A stretch of DNA of 53,191 bases, taken from positions 1 to 53,191 of the forward strand of contig NZ_ATWH01000019.1 of the NCBI RefSeq assembly GCF_000421145.1, given 5' to 3'. The DNA is from Glaciibacter superstes DSM 21135. Its GTDB lineage: Bacteria; Actinomycetota; Actinomycetes; Actinomycetales; Microbacteriaceae. Position numbers and translations under genes: made by a program. Below are positions 16,940 through 26,591 of the stretch, piece by piece. Under the pieces are notes generated by a model that was not told the origin of the DNA, did not search any database, and was given only the letters and a program-made list of their open reading frames with translations. Every line of letters starts with the position of its first letter. Positions within the stretch are counted from its first letter, which is position 1.

Positions 16940-19338
16940 CCCGCAACACCAGCACCATCCTTCCCCTCGACACAGGCTGGCTGTTCGGCGGCGAGATCCC
17001 GCTCCCTGGCGCTGAAGACCACCTTGATCCAGCAGCCGTCGCCACCTACTCAGCGACCGAACTCGATGTCTCCGACTGGCAGGCCGTCACACTCCCCCAC
17101 ACCGTCACCCCACTGTCGTGGAAGCTCTGGAACCCGGCCACCTGGGAGAAGGTCTGGGCATACCGGCGCCAGTTCGACACCCCATCAACGAACGCAGGAG
17201 AACGCGTCTTCGTCGAGTTCGACGGGGCAATGACCAACTCAACGGTGGTGCTCAATGACGTTGTGTTGGGCGAGAACAAGGGCGGGTACCTGCCGTTCTC
17301 GTTCGAGATCACAGACATGCTCCGTCATGATGCTCCGAACGTGCTGACCGTTGTGCTCGACGCCCGTTTCAACCTCAACGTTCCGCCGAATATCACGGCT
17401 CCAGCTCTCAGCTCCTCGATCGACTACTCGCAGCCCGGTGGCATTCACCGTTCGGTGCGGCTGAGGGTGACTCCAGCGGCGTTCGTCTCCTCAATTGCGC
17501 TCAGTCACTTCGACGTACTTGCCCCCGAGTCCAGGCGCACGGTCGTCGACGTGAACATTGACTCCGCTGACGGTCTCGACGATGCGGCACTCGCAGTGCG
17601 GCTGATCGATGCCGAGGGCTCAGAGGTGGCGGCATCCGTTCTCAATATCGGAGACGTCACCGGTGGCAACGAGCCCGCCGGAGCTGCGGTGACTACCTAC
17701 CGGGTAGAACTCACCGGGCTCGAGCAGGTCGCCCTCTGGGATCTGGACTCCCCCACGCTCTACCGGGTCGAGGTTGAACTCCGATCCGGCACAGACGCAA
17801 TGCACAGCGAGTCAATCCGCACCGGGTACCGGGAGGCCCGATTCGAACCGAACGGCTTCTTCCTGAACGGAACGCGCCGATACCTGATGGGTGTGAACCG
17901 GCACGGCTACTTCCCGTTCTCCGGTTTTGCGATGCCCGATCGTGTGCACCGCCGTGACGCCGAGATCATCAAGAACGAACTGAACTGCCAGATGGTGCGC
18001 TGCTCGCATTACCCGCAGACCGCTTCATTCCTCGACGCCTGCGACGAGCTCGGCCTCCTGGTGTGGGAGGAGACACCGGGCTGGCAGCACGTCGGTGACT
18101 CAGTCTGGCAAGACCATGCCGTCGACGAGATCGAGCGGATGATCGCCCGCGACCGTCACCGTCCCTCGATCGTGGTGTGGGCGGCACGTCTCAACGAAAC
18201 GCCGGACCGGCCAGAGTTCTACGCTCGCACAGAAGCGCTGGTGAAGGCGCTCGACCCGACCAGGCAGACGAGCGGCACGACACACGGCGACTACGCCAGA
18301 TCTGGCACCTTCCAGCACGACATCTTCAGCTATGACGACTACACCACACGAGTCGACGAGACCGGCGAACGCCGGCCCGTCCTGCTCCCGCCGGCCGACG
18401 AGCGCCCGTATCTCGTCAGTGAGGCGATCTCCACCCGCAGCAGCCCGACGACCCTCTACCGGCGTGCAGACAGCGCGGCCGTTCAACAGCACCAGGCACT
18501 CGATTACGCCCACGGTCACAACGATGCCAGAGGCAACGAGCGCTTCAGCGGACTGATCGCCTGGGTGGGTTTCGACTACCAGGCGAACATGGGGAATCAC
18601 TACCGCGGAGTGAAGACGTCCGGCCTCGGAGACGTGTTCCGGGTTCTCAAGCCGGGCGCAGCGATATACCGATCGCAGGTGTCACCGGAGCTTCGCGCGG
18701 TGATCGAACCGGCATTCACGTGGAACCCTCCGGAGTTCGGCCAGGCCGACGCCTTCGGCAATCGCCCGGAAGGACGGATGTGGGGGCCGGGTTCGCGGGC
18801 AATGATCTGTTCCAACCTCGACCGACTCGACGTCTACCTCGGAGAGCGACTAGTGGGAACGGTCACGCCAGATCGCGAGCGCTTCCCACATCTCGACTAC
18901 GCGCCGAGCTTCATCGACCTCACCTTCCTGCCCGGCGACTCGACCGACCTGCGGATCGACGGCTTTCTCGGCGACGAACGGATGGGCACCCGCCGGTACT
19001 CAGGAGACCGTTCCGGCGACGCGCTGTCGGTCGTGGCCGACGCGGTGGAGATCACCGCAGACGGGGCAGACGCGACCCGGGTCGAAATCGGGATCGTGGA
19101 TCGATTCGGAGAGCTTCGCGGCAGTTCACGTGAGCGCGTGGAGTTCACTCTCGAGGGGCCAGGAACGCTTCTCGGCGACAGCCCGTTCGACCTCGAAGAC
19201 ACCGGCGGAGTCGCAGCGGTCTGGGTGCGCACGATCGCCGGGCAGCCGGGCAGCATCTCTCTCACGGTTACCTCGACCGCGCTCGGCAGCCGAACTATTC
19301 TCCTCACGAGCCTGCCGGGCTCTGAGCCCCTCGTCTGA
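16936..19338 (+). CDS. Glycoside hydrolase family 2 enzyme
   Basis: An 800-residue GH2 protein starting at TTG. In order it has an N-terminal sugar-binding-like domain (WQAVTLPHTVTPLSW, WAYRRQFD), an immunoglobulin-like domain, a TIM barrel (GVNRHGYFPFSG, VRCSHYPQ), and C-terminal Ig-like segments. The expected acid/base is Glu421 in AARLNETP and the nucleophile Glu496 in YLVSEAIS. GH2 covers beta-galactosidases, beta-glucuronidases and beta-mannosidases; the specificity is not readable here. No signal peptide is seen, so it should act in the cytoplasm on an imported disaccharide or glycoside. Confidence 0.85.
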   Translation: MTRNTSTILPLDTGWLFGGEIPLPGAEDHLDPAAVATYSATELDVSDWQAVTLPHTVTPLSWKLWNPATWEKVWAYRRQFDTPSTNAGERVFVEFDGAMTNSTVVLNDVVLGENKGGYLPFSFEITDMLRHDAPNVLTVVLDARFNLNVPPNITAPALSSSIDYSQPGGIHRSVRLRVTPAAFVSSIALSHFDVLAPESRRTVVDVNIDSADGLDDAALAVRLIDAEGSEVAASVLNIGDVTGGNEPAGAAVTTYRVELTGLEQVALWDLDSPTLYRVEVELRSGTDAMHSESIRTGYREARFEPNGFFLNGTRRYLMGVNRHGYFPFSGFAMPDRVHRRDAEIIKNELNCQMVRCSHYPQTASFLDACDELGLLVWEETPGWQHVGDSVWQDHAVDEIERMIARDRHRPSIVVWAARLNETPDRPEFYARTEALVKALDPTRQTSGTTHGDYARSGTFQHDIFSYDDYTTRVDETGERRPVLLPPADERPYLVSEAISTRSSPTTLYRRADSAAVQQHQALDYAHGHNDARGNERFSGLIAWVGFDYQANMGNHYRGVKTSGLGDVFRVLKPGAAIYRSQVSPELRAVIEPAFTWNPPEFGQADAFGNRPEGRMWGPGSRAMICSNLDRLDVYLGERLVGTVTPDRERFPHLDYAPSFIDLTFLPGDSTDLRIDGFLGDERMGTRRYSGDRSGDALSVVADAVEITADGADATRVEIGIVDRFGELRGSSRERVEFTLEGPGTLLGDSPFDLEDTGGVAAVWVRTIAGQPGSISLTVTSTALGSRTILLTSLPGSEPLV

Positions 19339-19349
19339 AAGGAACCATC

Positions 19350-20159
19350 GTGCTCATCGACCTCAGCAATCGCGTTGCCGTCATCACCGGAGCAGGCCGC
19401 GGAATCGGCCGTGACCTCGTCATCCGCCTGGCTAATGAAGGCGTGACCACCGTCGCGCTCGACGTCAACTCGGCCGACCTCGACTCCCTTGGTGCGGAGC
19501 TCAGCGCCCTCGGCGCGACCTCGAGCCAGTTCGTCTGCGATGTCACGGACCTCGCGCGCATCGAAGAGGTCGTTGCCGAGATCGTCGAGCGCCACGGGCG
19601 CATCGACGTGCTCATCAACAACGCCGGCGTCACCGCAACCGGACCGATCGACACCCTTCCCGAAGCGGCATGGCGCCTCGCGCACGACGTGAACCTCACC
19701 GGCACGTTCCTCATGTGCAAGGCGGTGATCCCGACCATGAAAGCCCAGGCCTCTGGCCGGATCATCAACGCCTCCTCGTTCGCCGCGATCGTGCCGAGCG
19801 TCGCGCATGCGGCGTACGCATCGTCAAAGGCGGCCGTTGCGCACTTCACCCGCGCCCTGGCCGGGGAACTCGGCCCGTGGAACATCACCGCAAACGCCTA
19901 CGCGCCAGGCATGGTTCCGACCACACTCAACCATTTCACCGAGCGGCCACAGGCGGAGCAGGATGTTCTGCTCAACACCCTCACCCTTCGACGGTGGGGT
20001 TCAACCGACGACATCGGCAACCTCGTCGTCTTCCTCAGTTCCGATCAAGCGAGCTACATCACCGGCACCCTCATCGATGTCTCCGGCGGCAAGCTCGCAA
20101 CGCAGGTTCCGCGCGTGGCCTACGACATGGCCGAAGCTGGAGACGACGCGATCATCTGA
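19350..20159 (+). CDS. Short-chain dehydrogenase/reductase
   Basis: A 269-residue classical SDR: cofactor motif TGAGRGIG near residue 15, NNAGV, the catalytic Ser in NASSF and YASSK with the Tyr-Lys pair, and a C-terminal VSGGKL. The start is GTG at 19350, preceded by GAAAGGAA. It follows the GH2 gene by 11 bases and ends before a strong bidirectional terminator, so it closes the plus-strand operon 15980-20159. It probably oxidises a sugar to the lactone handled by the SMP-30 protein; this is inferred. Confidence 0.87.
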   Translation: MLIDLSNRVAVITGAGRGIGRDLVIRLANEGVTTVALDVNSADLDSLGAELSALGATSSQFVCDVTDLARIEEVVAEIVERHGRIDVLINNAGVTATGPIDTLPEAAWRLAHDVNLTGTFLMCKAVIPTMKAQASGRIINASSFAAIVPSVAHAAYASSKAAVAHFTRALAGELGPWNITANAYAPGMVPTTLNHFTERPQAEQDVLLNTLTLRRWGSTDDIGNLVVFLSSDQASYITGTLIDVSGGKLATQVPRVAYDMAEAGDDAII

Positions 20160-20187
20160 GCGGATGCTGCGAGGGGTGGTCAGCATC

Positions 20188-20234
20188 ACACAAACGCCCT
20201 CGCTCCCGGTCACCGGGAGCGAGGGCGTTTGTGT
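20188..20234. terminator. Bidirectional intrinsic terminator
   Basis: A perfect inverted repeat has 23-nt arms (20188-20210 and 20212-20234) separated by a single base. It lies between the convergent SDR and aldehyde dehydrogenase genes. The arms begin with A-rich and end with T-rich bases, so it could terminate both operons. Confidence 0.88.
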
Positions 20235-20244
20235 TTGCGCTATT

Positions 20245-21660
20245 TCACGCGTGCATGACGATGAGCTTCTCCTGAAGGAGCTCCGCGACCGCGTACTTCA
20301 CACCCTCGAGTCCCTGCCCCGATCCCTTGACGCCGCCGTACGGCATGTGGTCGGCGCGGAACGACGGCGGCATGTTCACGAGTACACTGCCGGCCTCGGC
20401 GCGTTCGGCATACCGCATGGCCGCCCCGAGGTTCGCGGTGTAGATCGACGTGTTGAGCGCAAAGTCAGCGGAGTTGACCTCGGCGATCGCCTCGTCGAGG
20501 TCGGCCACCACCACAACGGTGACGACAGGTCCGAATGCCTCCTCGCACAACAGCGGACTGTCGCGGGGAACATCGACAAGCACCGTCGGAGTGAGAATTC
20601 CGTCGACCACCGTTCCACCGGTGAGCGCACGAGAACCTGATGCTGTGGCCTCGTCAATCCAGGATGCCAAGCGATCGCGGGCTTCCGTCGATATCAGCGG
20701 GCCGACTACAGTCGCCTCGTCACGAGGGTCACCGTACGCGATAGTTGACACAAGACTTGAGAGCTTGGCGATGAAGGCATCCGCCGCACCCGCGGTGACG
20801 TAGACGCGCTGCAGAGACACACAGGCCTGCCCAGAATTGCCGAGCGAGGCATCCGCCGCACTCCGCACGGCACGATCGAGGTCGGCGTCGTCAGCGACGA
20901 CCATCGCGGTATTCGAGCCGAGCTCCAGCACGTGCAGCTTCCGCGGCGAGGCGGCCTTCAAGCCCCACCCCACTTTCGAGGAGCCGGTGAAGGTGATGAC
21001 GGCGACGCGATCGTCGTTCTGCCAGGCGCCCACCACAATCTCGGGCGGCCCGGTGATGAGGCCGATCCATCCTGCCGCCAGACCCGCTTCCTCGAACAGG
21101 GAGACCAGCAGCCCAGCGGTCAGTCGCGCGTGGTCTGACGGTTTCACCAGCACCGGGCAGCCCGCCGCGAGCGCGGGCCCGACTTTGTGCATGAGCAGGT
21201 TGAGCGGGAAGTTGAATGGGGTGATGGCCGCGACGATTCCCCTGGCCACGGGTACGGTAAAGGCGAACGTGTCGGCTCCTGCGGCGGTGGCATCGAGCGG
21301 AATCCGCTCTCCCGGCAGACGCTTGGCTTCCTCGGCAGAGAGTTGGGTGGTCGTGACGGCCCTGGCTACCTCTGCGCGCGATGCGGTGATCGGTTTGCCG
21401 GTCTCCGCGGTGATGAGCTGCGCGAATTCCTCCGACCTGCCTGCGATGAGCTCGGCAACACGCGCAAGCACGCGCGAACGCTCCGGCACCGGTAGCCCTA
21501 CCCCAAGCGCGGCGGCGGCCGCGTCAACAGCTGCCCGGGCGTCATCCGCACTCGCTATGGACACCCGACCAACCGACTCATCAGACCACGCATCAATAAT
21601 CTCGTGGCTTTCGGCGGTCTCTCGCCAGGCGCCGTCGATGAAGAGTCCTTGCTGCCGCAT
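20245..21660 (-). CDS. NAD(P)-dependent aldehyde dehydrogenase
   Basis: The protein shows the ALDH pattern: TPFNFPLNLLMHKVGPALAAG, KPSDHA, FTGSSKVG (cofactor), the general-base Glu in LELGSNTA and the nucleophilic Cys in NSGQACVS. I start it at the ATG at 21660, seven bases after AAGGA; a longer frame from 21780 would overlap the upstream gene extensively. It is the last gene of the minus-strand operon 25474-20245. It likely oxidises an aldehyde released by the LacD-like aldolase or a related intermediate to an acid; this is inferred from position. Confidence 0.87.
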   Translation of the reverse strand: MRQQGLFIDGAWRETAESHEIIDAWSDESVGRVSIASADDARAAVDAAAAALGVGLPVPERSRVLARVAELIAGRSEEFAQLITAETGKPITASRAEVARAVTTTQLSAEEAKRLPGERIPLDATAAGADTFAFTVPVARGIVAAITPFNFPLNLLMHKVGPALAAGCPVLVKPSDHARLTAGLLVSLFEEAGLAAGWIGLITGPPEIVVGAWQNDDRVAVITFTGSSKVGWGLKAASPRKLHVLELGSNTAMVVADDADLDRAVRSAADASLGNSGQACVSLQRVYVTAGAADAFIAKLSSLVSTIAYGDPRDEATVVGPLISTEARDRLASWIDEATASGSRALTGGTVVDGILTPTVLVDVPRDSPLLCEEAFGPVVTVVVVADLDEAIAEVNSADFALNTSIYTANLGAAMRYAERAEAGSVLVNMPPSFRADHMPYGGVKGSGQGLEGVKYAVAELLQEKLIVMHA

Positions 21661-21670
21661 TCTCATGTCC

Positions 21671-22765
21671 TTACGGTTGTGTCGTTGCCGCTGCGACGTT
21701 GTCGCGGCGGGCGAGTTCTGCGATGTTGTCAAGCACCGATTCGACGAACGTCTCGGTTGTGGCGGTCCCGCCGAGATCACCCGTCATCACGCCGGCTCTG
21801 AGGGACTCCTCAAACGCCGCGATGAGGTGTGCGGCGGCGGCAGGCTCCCCCAGGTGGTCGAGCATCATCGCGCCACTCCAGATCTGGCCGATCGGGTTCG
21901 CGATTCCCTTACCAGCTATATCTGGGGCGGAACCGTGCACCGGTTCGAACATCGAGGGGTGCCGCCGCTCTGGGTTCAGGTTGGCACTCGGTGCAACGCC
22001 GATCGAACCGGTGATCGCGCTCGCGAGATCGGAGAGGATATCGCCAAGCAGATTTGAAGCCACGATCACGTCGAACGACCATGGTCGCAACACGAGGGCC
22101 GCCGCCAGGGCATCCACCAGTACGCTGCGGAGTTCGACGGCCGGATACCCCGCCAGTGTCTCCTCGACGATTTCATCCCAGAACGGCATCGTGTGGATGA
22201 TCCCGTTGCTCTTCGTGGCGGAGGTCACCAGTCCTCTGCGAGACGAGGCCAGATCTGCCGCGAACCGCGAGACACGTGCAATTCCGACTCGGCTGAAGAC
22301 CGTCTCCTGCACCGCTGTCTCCGACGGAAGACCTCGGCTGAATCGGCCCCCGATTTCGGAGTACTCCCCTTCGCTGTTCTCCCTCACGAGCATCAAGTCG
22401 ATAGGGTCAGAGCGACTGAGCACCGACGGTATGCCAGGCAGAGTGCGCGCCGGCCGCAGGTTCACATACTGCTCGAAGCGCCGACGGATGGGGATGAGGA
22501 GGCCCCAGAGGGTCTCGGTGTCTGGAATCGTCGGGTCGCCGACGGCCCCGAGGAAGATGGCGTCGTCTTCCGCGATCTGTTCGAGCCCGTCGACTGGCAT
22601 CATCCGCCCGTGTGCCCGGTAGTAGTCCGAGCCCCAGTCGAGAGACTTCCACTCCAGACGGATGCCGTGCAGCTCAGACACCGCATCGATGCAGCGGATG
22701 GCCGCAGGTACGACTTCGAGGCCAATCCCGTCACCGGCGATCACCGCGATCTGCGCTGCGGTCAT
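21671..22765 (-). CDS. Isocitrate/isopropylmalate dehydrogenase family, tartrate/D-malate type
   Basis: A 364-residue beta-decarboxylating dehydrogenase: start IAVIAGDGIGLEV, substrate-binding Arg residues around NLRPARTLPG and LVRENSEGEYS, catalytic Lys in TSATKSNG, metal Asp residues in DVIVASNLLGDILSD, and the nucleotide-binding EPVHGSAPDIAG. The segment LWGLLIPIRRRFEQY is typical of the tartrate/D-malate dehydrogenase branch (TtuC/YeaU). It would oxidatively decarboxylate a 2-hydroxy acid. The start overlaps the DeoR stop at 22762-22765. Confidence 0.85.
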   Translation of the reverse strand: MTAAQIAVIAGDGIGLEVVPAAIRCIDAVSELHGIRLEWKSLDWGSDYYRAHGRMMPVDGLEQIAEDDAIFLGAVGDPTIPDTETLWGLLIPIRRRFEQYVNLRPARTLPGIPSVLSRSDPIDLMLVRENSEGEYSEIGGRFSRGLPSETAVQETVFSRVGIARVSRFAADLASSRRGLVTSATKSNGIIHTMPFWDEIVEETLAGYPAVELRSVLVDALAAALVLRPWSFDVIVASNLLGDILSDLASAITGSIGVAPSANLNPERRHPSMFEPVHGSAPDIAGKGIANPIGQIWSGAMMLDHLGEPAAAAHLIAAFEESLRAGVMTGDLGGTATTETFVESVLDNIAELARRDNVAAATTQP

Positions 22766-23622
22766 CGGGAAGTCTCGGTCAGACTGAGCGAACGAGATGG
22801 CAGCGGCGTGGTCGCAGAGGACGCATCGACCGTCACGATCTCGATCTCGATCTCGAACTGGGCAAGCATCCGCTCGTCATCCGGGCGAAGGCCGGAGTCC
22901 ACGATGAGGCAGTCGATCGCGTCCCACTCGCACGTGCGCACCATCGCCGACGTCGAGAACTTGGAGGAGTCGGCCAGTAGCACGACCCGGTCTGCCACGT
23001 CGATCAGGGCACGTTTGGTGATGGCGTCGAAGCTGTTGCCGCAGTATGCGCCCCGTTCGTTCAGTCCGCTCGCGGCCAGAAATAGGGTCTCGATGTGCAG
23101 GTTCGACAGGGCGGCGAGGGTCGCCGGCCCCGAGAACGACAGTGACTCCTGCTGCAGCACACCGCCGAGAGCTGTGGTTTCGGCGCTCGGGTTTCCGCTC
23201 AGGATGTTGATGGCGGGCAGAGAATGCGTGATCACCTGCACGCGGAGATCGGGCGAAAGCGTCGAGGCGAACTGTGCGGCGGTGGTGCCCGCGTCGATGC
23301 CGATGACGGCACCGGGCGTCACCATCTGCGAGGCGCGTGCGGCGATGGCCCGTTTGGCCTCACCCATCTTCTGGTCGCGATCGCCGTAGTCGACACCGGA
23401 GACATCGACGGGCGAAAGCGAACCAACCCCGCCATGGAAGCCGCGCAAGCGACCTTCGGAGACCAGACGCGCAACGTCACGGCGAATGGTCATCTCCGAG
23501 ACACCGAACCGCTGCGACAGTTCGAGAATGGTGCAGTATCCCTGACCGATCACGAACTCGGCCAGGATGTCCCGTCGCTCTGCAGCCGAAGCGTAGGAGA
23601 ATCGTCCGTCTGAATCCGCCAT
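22762..23622 (-). CDS. DeoR-family transcriptional regulator
   Basis: The N-terminal DeoR HTH is clear (AERRDILAEFVIGQGYCTILELSQRFGVS is broken at its turn by SEMTIRRDV). A C-terminal DeoRC sugar-phosphate sensor domain follows, with GIDAGTTAAQFA, GGVLQ and LLADSSKF. I chose the ATG at 23622, which has GAGAGGGA upstream and lies two bases after the aldolase stop. DeoR proteins of this type respond to phosphorylated sugars, fitting the PfkB kinase and aldolase encoded in the same operon. It probably controls the divergent promoters near 25.55 kb. Confidence 0.87.
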   Translation of the reverse strand: MADSDGRFSYASAAERRDILAEFVIGQGYCTILELSQRFGVSEMTIRRDVARLVSEGRLRGFHGGVGSLSPVDVSGVDYGDRDQKMGEAKRAIAARASQMVTPGAVIGIDAGTTAAQFASTLSPDLRVQVITHSLPAINILSGNPSAETTALGGVLQQESLSFSGPATLAALSNLHIETLFLAASGLNERGAYCGNSFDAITKRALIDVADRVVLLADSSKFSTSAMVRTCEWDAIDCLIVDSGLRPDDERMLAQFEIEIEIVTVDASSATTPLPSRSLSLTETSR

Positions 23623-23624
23623 TG

Positions 23625-24536
23625 CTAGCTTCCCTCTCCAACTGCTGCGAGTGGTCGCGACGCCCGCACGATGCCCGAGAGTTGCTTGAGACGCCCCACC
23701 GAACGATCGGCGAGCGCCGCTGCTGGGTCCTTTTCCACTACCGTATCGGCCCAGATCGCCCGGCCGGCAAGGAATCCGCTCGATCCCCCAGCACAGCTTT
23801 CGGCGACGGCGTCTGTGAAGTCGGCTTGCTGAACCCCGTTTGAGAGCACTACCCATCGGCCGCTTGCGGCTTCCGTCAGCGCTTGCGCCTGTTCGCGCAC
23901 GAGAGAAACGTCAGACGGAACGTAGCCCGGAACCTCGGCTTTGTAGACACTTGCGCCCCTGGAGAGGTCGGCAGCTGCCTCGATGATCGCGTCGTGCCGA
24001 TCCGAAGCTCCCCGCCAGTCACCGCCGGCGGGAGGCCGGACGATCCCCTCGACGAAGCTCGCAACGCCGGCAGCCTCGGCAAGCGACAGGAAGTCGCTGA
24101 CCGTGCGTTCGTGTTCCCGGTCGCCGCGACGCCAGATGATCAGAAGCTTGACGGCGGCAGCACCTGTTGCTCGCACGAATTCTTCCGTCACCTCCTCGTC
24201 GAGTGAGGTCCCGGCCACTCCGGCACCGCGCACGCTGTGAAGCACATCGGCGGCGAGAATGAGGCTGCAGCCCTCGTCAACCCACTCGGGCCTGCGTGGC
24301 TCTGTCACCCCGTACGGTCGGTCAACTAATACACCGGTCGCGTGCGGTGTCAGGATGCGTGACGCCGTCTCTTTGAAGGCGCGGAGCACATCGTCGTTCA
24401 CCAGCTCCCCGTCACTAGTTGGTGGGAACATCTCCCGCAGCGATTCCCGTTGGTCGAGAGCGACCATCACGAACCCGCCCTCCGGTGTCATCAACGGCGC
24501 CAGCAGGGTCTCTGTGGTCGTATTCGTCATTGGCAT
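23625..24536 (-). CDS. LacD/YihT-type class I sugar-phosphate aldolase
   Basis: The protein belongs to the tagatose-1,6-bisphosphate/sulfofructose-phosphate aldolase group: VALDQRESLREMF at the start, GVLVDRPYG, AAAVKLLIIW and Lys199 in VYKAEVPG, the expected Schiff-base lysine. Such enzymes split a ketose phosphate into dihydroxyacetone phosphate and an aldehyde. I used the ATG at 24536, five bases after GAGGAG. It follows the PfkB kinase gene by 14 bases, so kinase then aldolase is the natural order of reactions. The aldehyde product could be glyceraldehyde 3-phosphate or a substituted aldehyde; the sequence does not decide. Confidence 0.8.
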   Translation of the reverse strand: MPMTNTTTETLLAPLMTPEGGFVMVALDQRESLREMFPPTSDGELVNDDVLRAFKETASRILTPHATGVLVDRPYGVTEPRRPEWVDEGCSLILAADVLHSVRGAGVAGTSLDEEVTEEFVRATGAAAVKLLIIWRRGDREHERTVSDFLSLAEAAGVASFVEGIVRPPAGGDWRGASDRHDAIIEAAADLSRGASVYKAEVPGYVPSDVSLVREQAQALTEAASGRWVVLSNGVQQADFTDAVAESCAGGSSGFLAGRAIWADTVVEKDPAAALADRSVGRLKQLSGIVRASRPLAAVGEGS

Positions 24537-24550
24537 CAGTACTCCTCGGT

Positions 24551-25474
24551 TCAGTTCGTCACAGTCAGGGGCCACGGGGTTGTCCGCGCGGAAAGAAATC
24601 GGTCAAGTTCATCTCGGTCAGGGATCGCGGACCGCCCGTCGAGTGCCCGGCAAGAAAGCGCAGCGACTGCGCTGGCCGAGCTCACTGCTGCTTCGAGCGA
24701 GTGACCCCAGACCAACGCAGCGATGAGCGCGCCGTGAAAGACGTCGCCGGCGCCAAGAGTCGAAACGACAGGACCATTGAAGGCGTCGACGTGAATCTCT
24801 CGTCCGTCACTTCTGACGTGTGAGCCATGTTCTCCGTCTGTCGCAATGACCGCACGCGCTCCTTCATTCTGTGCCGCGTCGAACGCCTCGCTCAGGGATG
24901 TCGCTTCTGGGTACCGCGAGCGCAGGCTCACGACAGAAGGCACGAAGAGATCAACTCCTGTCAGATCGGACTCTGGAAGCGGGTTGCCTGCGTCGACACT
25001 GAGCCGCACGCCGGAAGAACCCGACGGCGAGCTGGCCGCGTTTCGCAACGCGGTCAGTGTGGGCGCAAATCCGGTCTGGTCGACGTGGAGCCAGGTCGAC
25101 TCGCGAATGGGGATCTCGTCCGCGGCTGGCTCGGCCGCCGGCCATGCCACGATCGCCCGCGCATCACCCGACACGATGATGGAACTCTGCGCCGTGCGCG
25201 CACCCGACTTCACGCGAAGCCAACGAACGTCAACGCCCTCCTGTTCGAGCGACGCACGCACGCGCACGCCCGCGTCGTCATCTCCAATCACCCCGCAGAA
25301 GCCGACGCTCACACCCAGGCGGGCCAGCGTAACAGCGGCGGTCGCCGCTGGACCGCCACCGGCATTCACAAACTCGTCAGCGAGCAGCCGTTCGTCGGCA
25401 CCGGGCATTCGCGGAACTGCCGCAATCGAGTCCTGGGTAGCGGACCCGATGCAGATCACATCCAACTTGGACAT
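24551..25474 (-). CDS. PfkB/ribokinase-family carbohydrate kinase
   Basis: The protein has the family N-terminal signature (AGGGPAATAAVTLARLG near residue 38, IGDDDAG) and the C-terminal motif TLGAGDVFHGA with the catalytic Asp244. It should phosphorylate a sugar or sugar phosphate using ATP. The ATG at 25474 is preceded by GGGAGGG. It is the first gene of the minus-strand operon, facing the importer genes across the promoter region at 25.5-25.66 kb. Confidence 0.87.
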   Translation of the reverse strand: MSKLDVICIGSATQDSIAAVPRMPGADERLLADEFVNAGGGPAATAAVTLARLGVSVGFCGVIGDDDAGVRVRASLEQEGVDVRWLRVKSGARTAQSSIIVSGDARAIVAWPAAEPAADEIPIRESTWLHVDQTGFAPTLTALRNAASSPSGSSGVRLSVDAGNPLPESDLTGVDLFVPSVVSLRSRYPEATSLSEAFDAAQNEGARAVIATDGEHGSHVRSDGREIHVDAFNGPVVSTLGAGDVFHGALIAALVWGHSLEAAVSSASAVAALSCRALDGRSAIPDRDELDRFLSARTTPWPLTVTN

Positions 25475-25532
25475 CCGCCCTCCCGTCCTAAATCGCACAA
25501 GCCATCACCGGCTTTACCCGAGAGTACACCCT

Positions 25533-25588
25533 ATTGTGTTCTAGTTCGATCACAAACTGTTTGATTTCTCACACAATGAGGTTATATT
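25533..25588. promoter_or_regulatory. Divergent promoter with inverted ATTGTGT/ACACAAT half-sites
   Basis: For the plus strand, TTGATT (25561-25566) and TATATT (25583-25588) with a 16-bp spacer form a reasonable promoter for the importer operon. ATTGTGT at 25533-25539 and ACACAAT at 25571-25577 are inverted half-sites, one inside the -35/-10 spacer. They would suit repression by the DeoR protein of this cluster. Confidence 0.55.
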
Positions 25589-25664
25589 GGGGACCTGCGA
25601 CGTTCGTTCAATGAAGAAAGAGACCTGTGATGGATAACACCCCGCATGAGAGTGACGGCAGGGC

Positions 25665-26591
25665 ATGACGGCGACAACGATGAGCGCCCCCGCCCGCACC
25701 GCGCCACCCGCGCGGCGCCGCAAGAACCGTCGGCGGTGGGTCGGCTGGTGGTTCCTGGCTCCGTTCCTTGCCGTTTTCGTGTTCGCACTGGCAGCGCCGG
25801 TCATCTACGCCATCTATCTCTCGTTCTTTCAGGACAGACTGGTCGGCGGAAACACCTTCGCCGGATTCAACAATTACGTCGCGGCATTCCAGGATCCGAA
25901 GTTCTGGTCGGCATTCGGACGCGTGGCGATGTTCTTCTTCGTGCAGGTACCGATCATGCTTGGCCTCTCGACGTTCGCGGCCCTTGCTCTCGACAGTGCC
26001 CGGCTTCGCTTCCGTTCCCTGTTCCGAATCACGCTGTTCCTGCCGTACGCGGTGCCCTCTGTGGTGGCCGCCCTCATGTGGGGCTTTATCTACGGCACTG
26101 ACTTCGGACTCGTCGGCAACCTGAACTCGTACTTCGGCCTCGACCTGCCAGACCCGCTCTCGAGCGATCTGGTGCTCGCGGCAATGGGCAACATCGCCAC
26201 CTGGGCATTTCTCGGTTACAACATGCTGATCCTCTACTCAGCACTCCGCACCGTGCCGAAGGAGCTCTACGAGGCGGCAGACATCGACGGGGCGGGCACC
26301 TTCCAGGTCATCCGGGCCATCAAGTTGCCCGCCATGCGGTCGGCCTTCGTCGTTGCGCTCATCTTCTCGGTGATCGGCGCCTTCCAGCTTTTCAACGAAC
26401 CGAATGTTCTTCGCACGCTCGCTCCCAACACGATTGCGACGAACTTCACCCCGAACATGTACGCATTCAACCTCTCGTTCGCCGGCCAGCAGTTCAACTA
26501 CGCCGCTGCGATCGCGATCGTCATGGGCATCATCACGATGATCGTCGCCTACGTGGTGCAGGTCGTCGGCGTGAGGAAGGACGACCAGTAA
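25665..26591 (+). CDS. Sugar ABC transporter permease (MalF/UgpA type)
   Basis: A 308-residue protein with about six helices and the conserved cytoplasmic loop LYEAADIDGAGTFQVIRAIKL cut here at its Gly-rich EAA motif. An Arg-rich cytoplasmic N-terminus (PPARRRKNRRR) precedes the first helix. It forms the channel with the next gene's product, which overlaps it by one base. No ATPase gene is present in this operon, so a shared MsiK-like ATPase encoded elsewhere is likely. Confidence 0.87.
   Translation: MTATTMSAPARTAPPARRRKNRRRWVGWWFLAPFLAVFVFALAAPVIYAIYLSFFQDRLVGGNTFAGFNNYVAAFQDPKFWSAFGRVAMFFFVQVPIMLGLSTFAALALDSARLRFRSLFRITLFLPYAVPSVVAALMWGFIYGTDFGLVGNLNSYFGLDLPDPLSSDLVLAAMGNIATWAFLGYNMLILYSALRTVPKELYEAADIDGAGTFQVIRAIKLPAMRSAFVVALIFSVIGAFQLFNEPNVLRTLAPNTIATNFTPNMYAFNLSFAGQQFNYAAAIAIVMGIITMIVAYVVQVVGVRKDDQ

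Noticed and set aside
18897..19808. A 303-codon minus-strand frame over the GH2 and SDR genes
   Set aside because: It is antisense to two well-supported genes and rich in Arg, Asp and Gly without domain features.
20837..22057. A 406-codon plus-strand frame
   Set aside because: It is antisense to the aldehyde dehydrogenase and the tartrate-type dehydrogenase, both with clear catalytic motifs; the translated sequence shows no domain.
22193..23389. A 398-codon plus-strand frame
   Set aside because: It lies opposite the dehydrogenase and DeoR genes and is low-complexity, typical of the third-frame opening in GC-rich DNA.
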